This document shows, piece by piece, positions 5,572 through 6,652 of a stretch of DNA of 6,652 nucleotides. Below the pieces are notes generated by a model. The model searched no databases. It was not told the DNA's origin and saw nothing but the letters and a program-made list of their open reading frames with translations. The stretch spans positions 1 through 6,652 of the forward strand of contig JASIJN010000126.1 in NCBI GenBank assembly GCA_030050125.1, given 5' to 3'. Position numbers and translations under genes: made by a program. This stretch comes from Streptosporangiaceae bacterium. Its GTDB lineage: Bacteria; Actinomycetota; Actinomycetes; Streptosporangiales; Streptosporangiaceae. The first letter of the stretch is position 1. The number at the start of each line of letters is the position of its first letter.

Positions 5572-6096
5572 CTACAAGCTGGCGCGCACCCTGCCGGCGA
5601 GCGCCGGGGCGTTCGCCGCGGCCCAGGTCGCCGCGAACTCCGGGAAGCCGTCGACCTCGGACTCCAGCACGAACAGGCCGCGCACCGGGACGGCCGCGCC
5701 CAGTTCCAGCAGCAGCGGGGTGAAGTGCACGTCGACCGCGAGCTGATGGTTCGGCGCGCCGCCCAGCAGCAGCGGCACGGCGGCCTTCCCGGCCAGGCTC
5801 CCGGCGGCGAACCGGTCAAGGAACACCTTCAGCAGGCCGGAGTAGGTGGCCTTGTAGGTCGGGCTGGCCACCACGAGCACGTCAGCCGCGAGGACCTCGG
5901 CGACCGCGGCCGAGGCGCCGGCGTCGGCCTGGTCGAGGATCCGGGGCCCCAGCTCGGCCAGGTCCACCGCACCGATGGCTTCGTCCTGTCGCAGCGCGCG
6001 CGCGATCTCGACCGCGAGCGTTCGCGCCAGCCCGTGCGTGCGCGACGCCGGGCGGGGATTGCCGATGACGGTAACGATCCGGACCGGAGCTGACAC
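5572..6096 (-). CDS. NAD(P)H-dependent FMN reductase, SsuE/MsuE-like
   Basis: A 174-residue flavodoxin-fold reductase. Visible motifs are the N-terminal strand and FMN-phosphate loop VRIVTVIGNPRPASRT (5-20), the flavin-binding segment VVASPTYKATYSGLLKVFLDRF (75-96) and a second loop PLLLGGAPNHQLAVD (108-122). The tyrosine-rich SPTYKATYSG matches the SsuE group, whose members reduce FMN with NAD(P)H and pass FMNH2 to a two-component monooxygenase such as an alkanesulfonate monooxygenase. No monooxygenase lies in this window. The GTG at 6094-6096 is preferred because GGGAGAAGG lies 7 nt upstream and homologues start close to IVTVIGNPRP. Alternatives are the ATG at 6112-6114 and the ATG at 6142-6144, which overlaps the stop of the upstream cysteine hydrolase (ATGA). 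The gene is convergent with the SsuABC-type operon and probably co-transcribed with the hydrolase. The family call is strong; the partner is unknown. Confidence 0.92.
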   Translation of the reverse strand: MSAPVRIVTVIGNPRPASRTHGLARTLAVEIARALRQDEAIGAVDLAELGPRILDQADAGASAAVAEVLAADVLVVASPTYKATYSGLLKVFLDRFAAGSLAGKAAVPLLLGGAPNHQLAVDVHFTPLLLELGAAVPVRGLFVLESEVDGFPEFAATWAAANAPALAGRVRASL

Positions 6097-6103
6097 CCTG
6101 TTA

Positions 6104-6111
6104 CCTTCTCC
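6104..6111 (-). promoter_or_regulatory. Shine-Dalgarno site of the FMN reductase gene
   Basis: On the minus strand GGAGAAGG ends 7 nt before the GTG at 6094-6096. It favours this start over the ATG at 6112-6114, which would place the site inside the coding sequence, and over the ATG at 6142-6144, which has only a distant AGGTGA. Confidence 0.55.
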
Positions 6112-6140
6112 CATGTTTGTTTTCGGCGCTGGTCTGGACG

Positions 6141-6652
6141 TCATGCACGCGGCCGGTCACCTGGCGCGGGCCTGCCGGCCCGGTCGAGGGCGTCGGCCAG
6201 ATCGGCCGTGCTGGCGACAAGGCCGACGTTCACGGCCAGCATCTCGAGGGCGTTCCGGTGCCAGTCCAGGTCGTAGGCGGCAGTGGCGTCGGAGCTGATC
6301 AGCATCCGGAAGCCGAGCTGTACTCCGTCCTGTGCCGTGGCGGCGACGCAGCACTCGGTCGTCAGCCCGGACACAAGGAGCCAGGAAATGCCGTCCTGGC
6401 GCAGCCGCCCGGCCAGGTCCGTGCCGAGGAACCCGCTGTAGAACCGCTTGGTGATCACCGTCTCGCCCGGTGCCGGCCGCACGCCGAACCACTGCGCGCC
6501 TGGCGTGCCCGCGAGGCAGGGCCGCTCGTAGGCCCGGCCGTCCGGCTCGCCCCGCAGCCAGTCCGAGGCCAGCCACGGCTCGCTGTCCTTCTGCTCGAGC
6601 CGCACCCACACGACGCGCAGCCCGTTGCGCCGCGCCGCCGTGGTCAGCGCCT
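6141..6652 (-). CDS. Isochorismatase-like cysteine hydrolase (start cut by window edge)
   Basis: The frame is open from the right edge to a TGA at 6141-6143, giving about 170 residues. It starts mid-protein with ALTTAARRNGLRVVWVRLEQ, the helix and strand that normally follow the N-terminal strand carrying the catalytic aspartate; that part lies outside the window. Remaining motifs fit the family: VITKRFYSGFLGTDL, with the catalytic lysine coded at 6447-6449, and VSGLTTECCVAATAQDGVQLG, whose second cysteine (6348-6350) matches the nucleophile; then the usual ISSDATAAYD. Members cleave amide, ether or carbamate-type C-N and C-O bonds (isochorismatase, nicotinamidase, N-carbamoylsarcosine amidase, ureidoacrylate hydrolase), and the substrate cannot be read from this sequence. 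The GTG at 6609-6611 is not a credible start because conserved sequence continues upstream of it. The gene lies 44 bp before the FMN reductase start on the same strand, so the two are probably one operon. Confidence 0.88.
   Translation of the reverse strand, partial: ALTTAARRNGLRVVWVRLEQKDSEPWLASDWLRGEPDGRAYERPCLAGTPGAQWFGVRPAPGETVITKRFYSGFLGTDLAGRLRQDGISWLLVSGLTTECCVAATAQDGVQLGFRMLISSDATAAYDLDWHRNALEMLAVNVGLVASTADLADALDRAGRPAPGDRPRA

Noticed and set aside
5480..6298. Plus-strand open frames opposite the FMN reductase and hydrolase (5485-6093, 5975-6298 and others)
   Set aside because: They are antisense to recognisable enzymes and have Arg/Gly/Val-rich translations typical of such shadows.
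1..6652. CRISPR arrays, tRNA or rRNA genes, insertion sequences, integrase or toxin-antitoxin genes
   Set aside because: No regularly spaced repeats, cloverleaf-like segments, transposase motifs or flanking direct repeats were seen when reading both strands by eye. A covariance-model search was not possible here.

Overview
The window comes from a high-GC actinobacterium. Coding regions are strongly GC-biased at third positions, GTG starts are common, stops are mostly TGA, one gene looks leaderless, and the proteins (GH15 trehalase-like enzyme, SsuABC-type importer, cysteine hydrolase, P-loop sulfotransferase) are typical of filamentous soil actinomycetes. I cannot name the genus. I found no tRNA, rRNA, CRISPR array, insertion sequence, integrase or origin.

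Layout. (1) 1-319, minus: 5' part of a sulfotransferase-family gene cut by the left edge. (2) 341-2191, minus: complete GH15 enzyme of the glucoamylase/trehalase type, whose stop touches the sulfotransferase leader, so the two probably share a transcript. (3) 2226-2603, plus: small lipoprotein of unknown function, divergent from GH15 across about 34 bp and followed at once by a GC-rich hairpin. (4) 2604-2726: an AT-rich island, rare in this window, with two overlapping inverted repeats; the probable control region of the next operon. (5) 2727-5434, plus: three tightly packed genes for an SsuA-SsuB-SsuC (nitrate/sulfonate/taurine-type) ABC importer: lipoprotein binding protein, ATPase and permease, with the last two overlapping by 11 bp. 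(6) 5435-5571: convergent intergenic region with a possible terminator hairpin and a 33-codon protein-like stretch. (7) 5572-6096, minus: SsuE-like NAD(P)H-dependent FMN reductase. (8) 6141-6652, minus: isochorismatase-like cysteine hydrolase, its start lost off the right edge, probably co-transcribed with the reductase.

How they may work together. The importer and the FMN reductase are the transport and flavin-supply parts of a desulfonation-type pathway: SsuABC brings in an organosulfur compound, and an SsuE-type reductase supplies FMNH2 to a two-component monooxygenase. No monooxygenase is visible, so it must lie beyond the right edge or elsewhere, or the importer carries something else. 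The cysteine hydrolase suggests an amide, carbamate or related C-N substrate or by-product. The GH15/sulfotransferase pair on the left looks like a separate unit. Overall this is a fairly ordinary accessory-metabolism window. The least explained parts are the AT-rich control region, the unknown lipoprotein, and the protein-like stretch downstream of the reductase.
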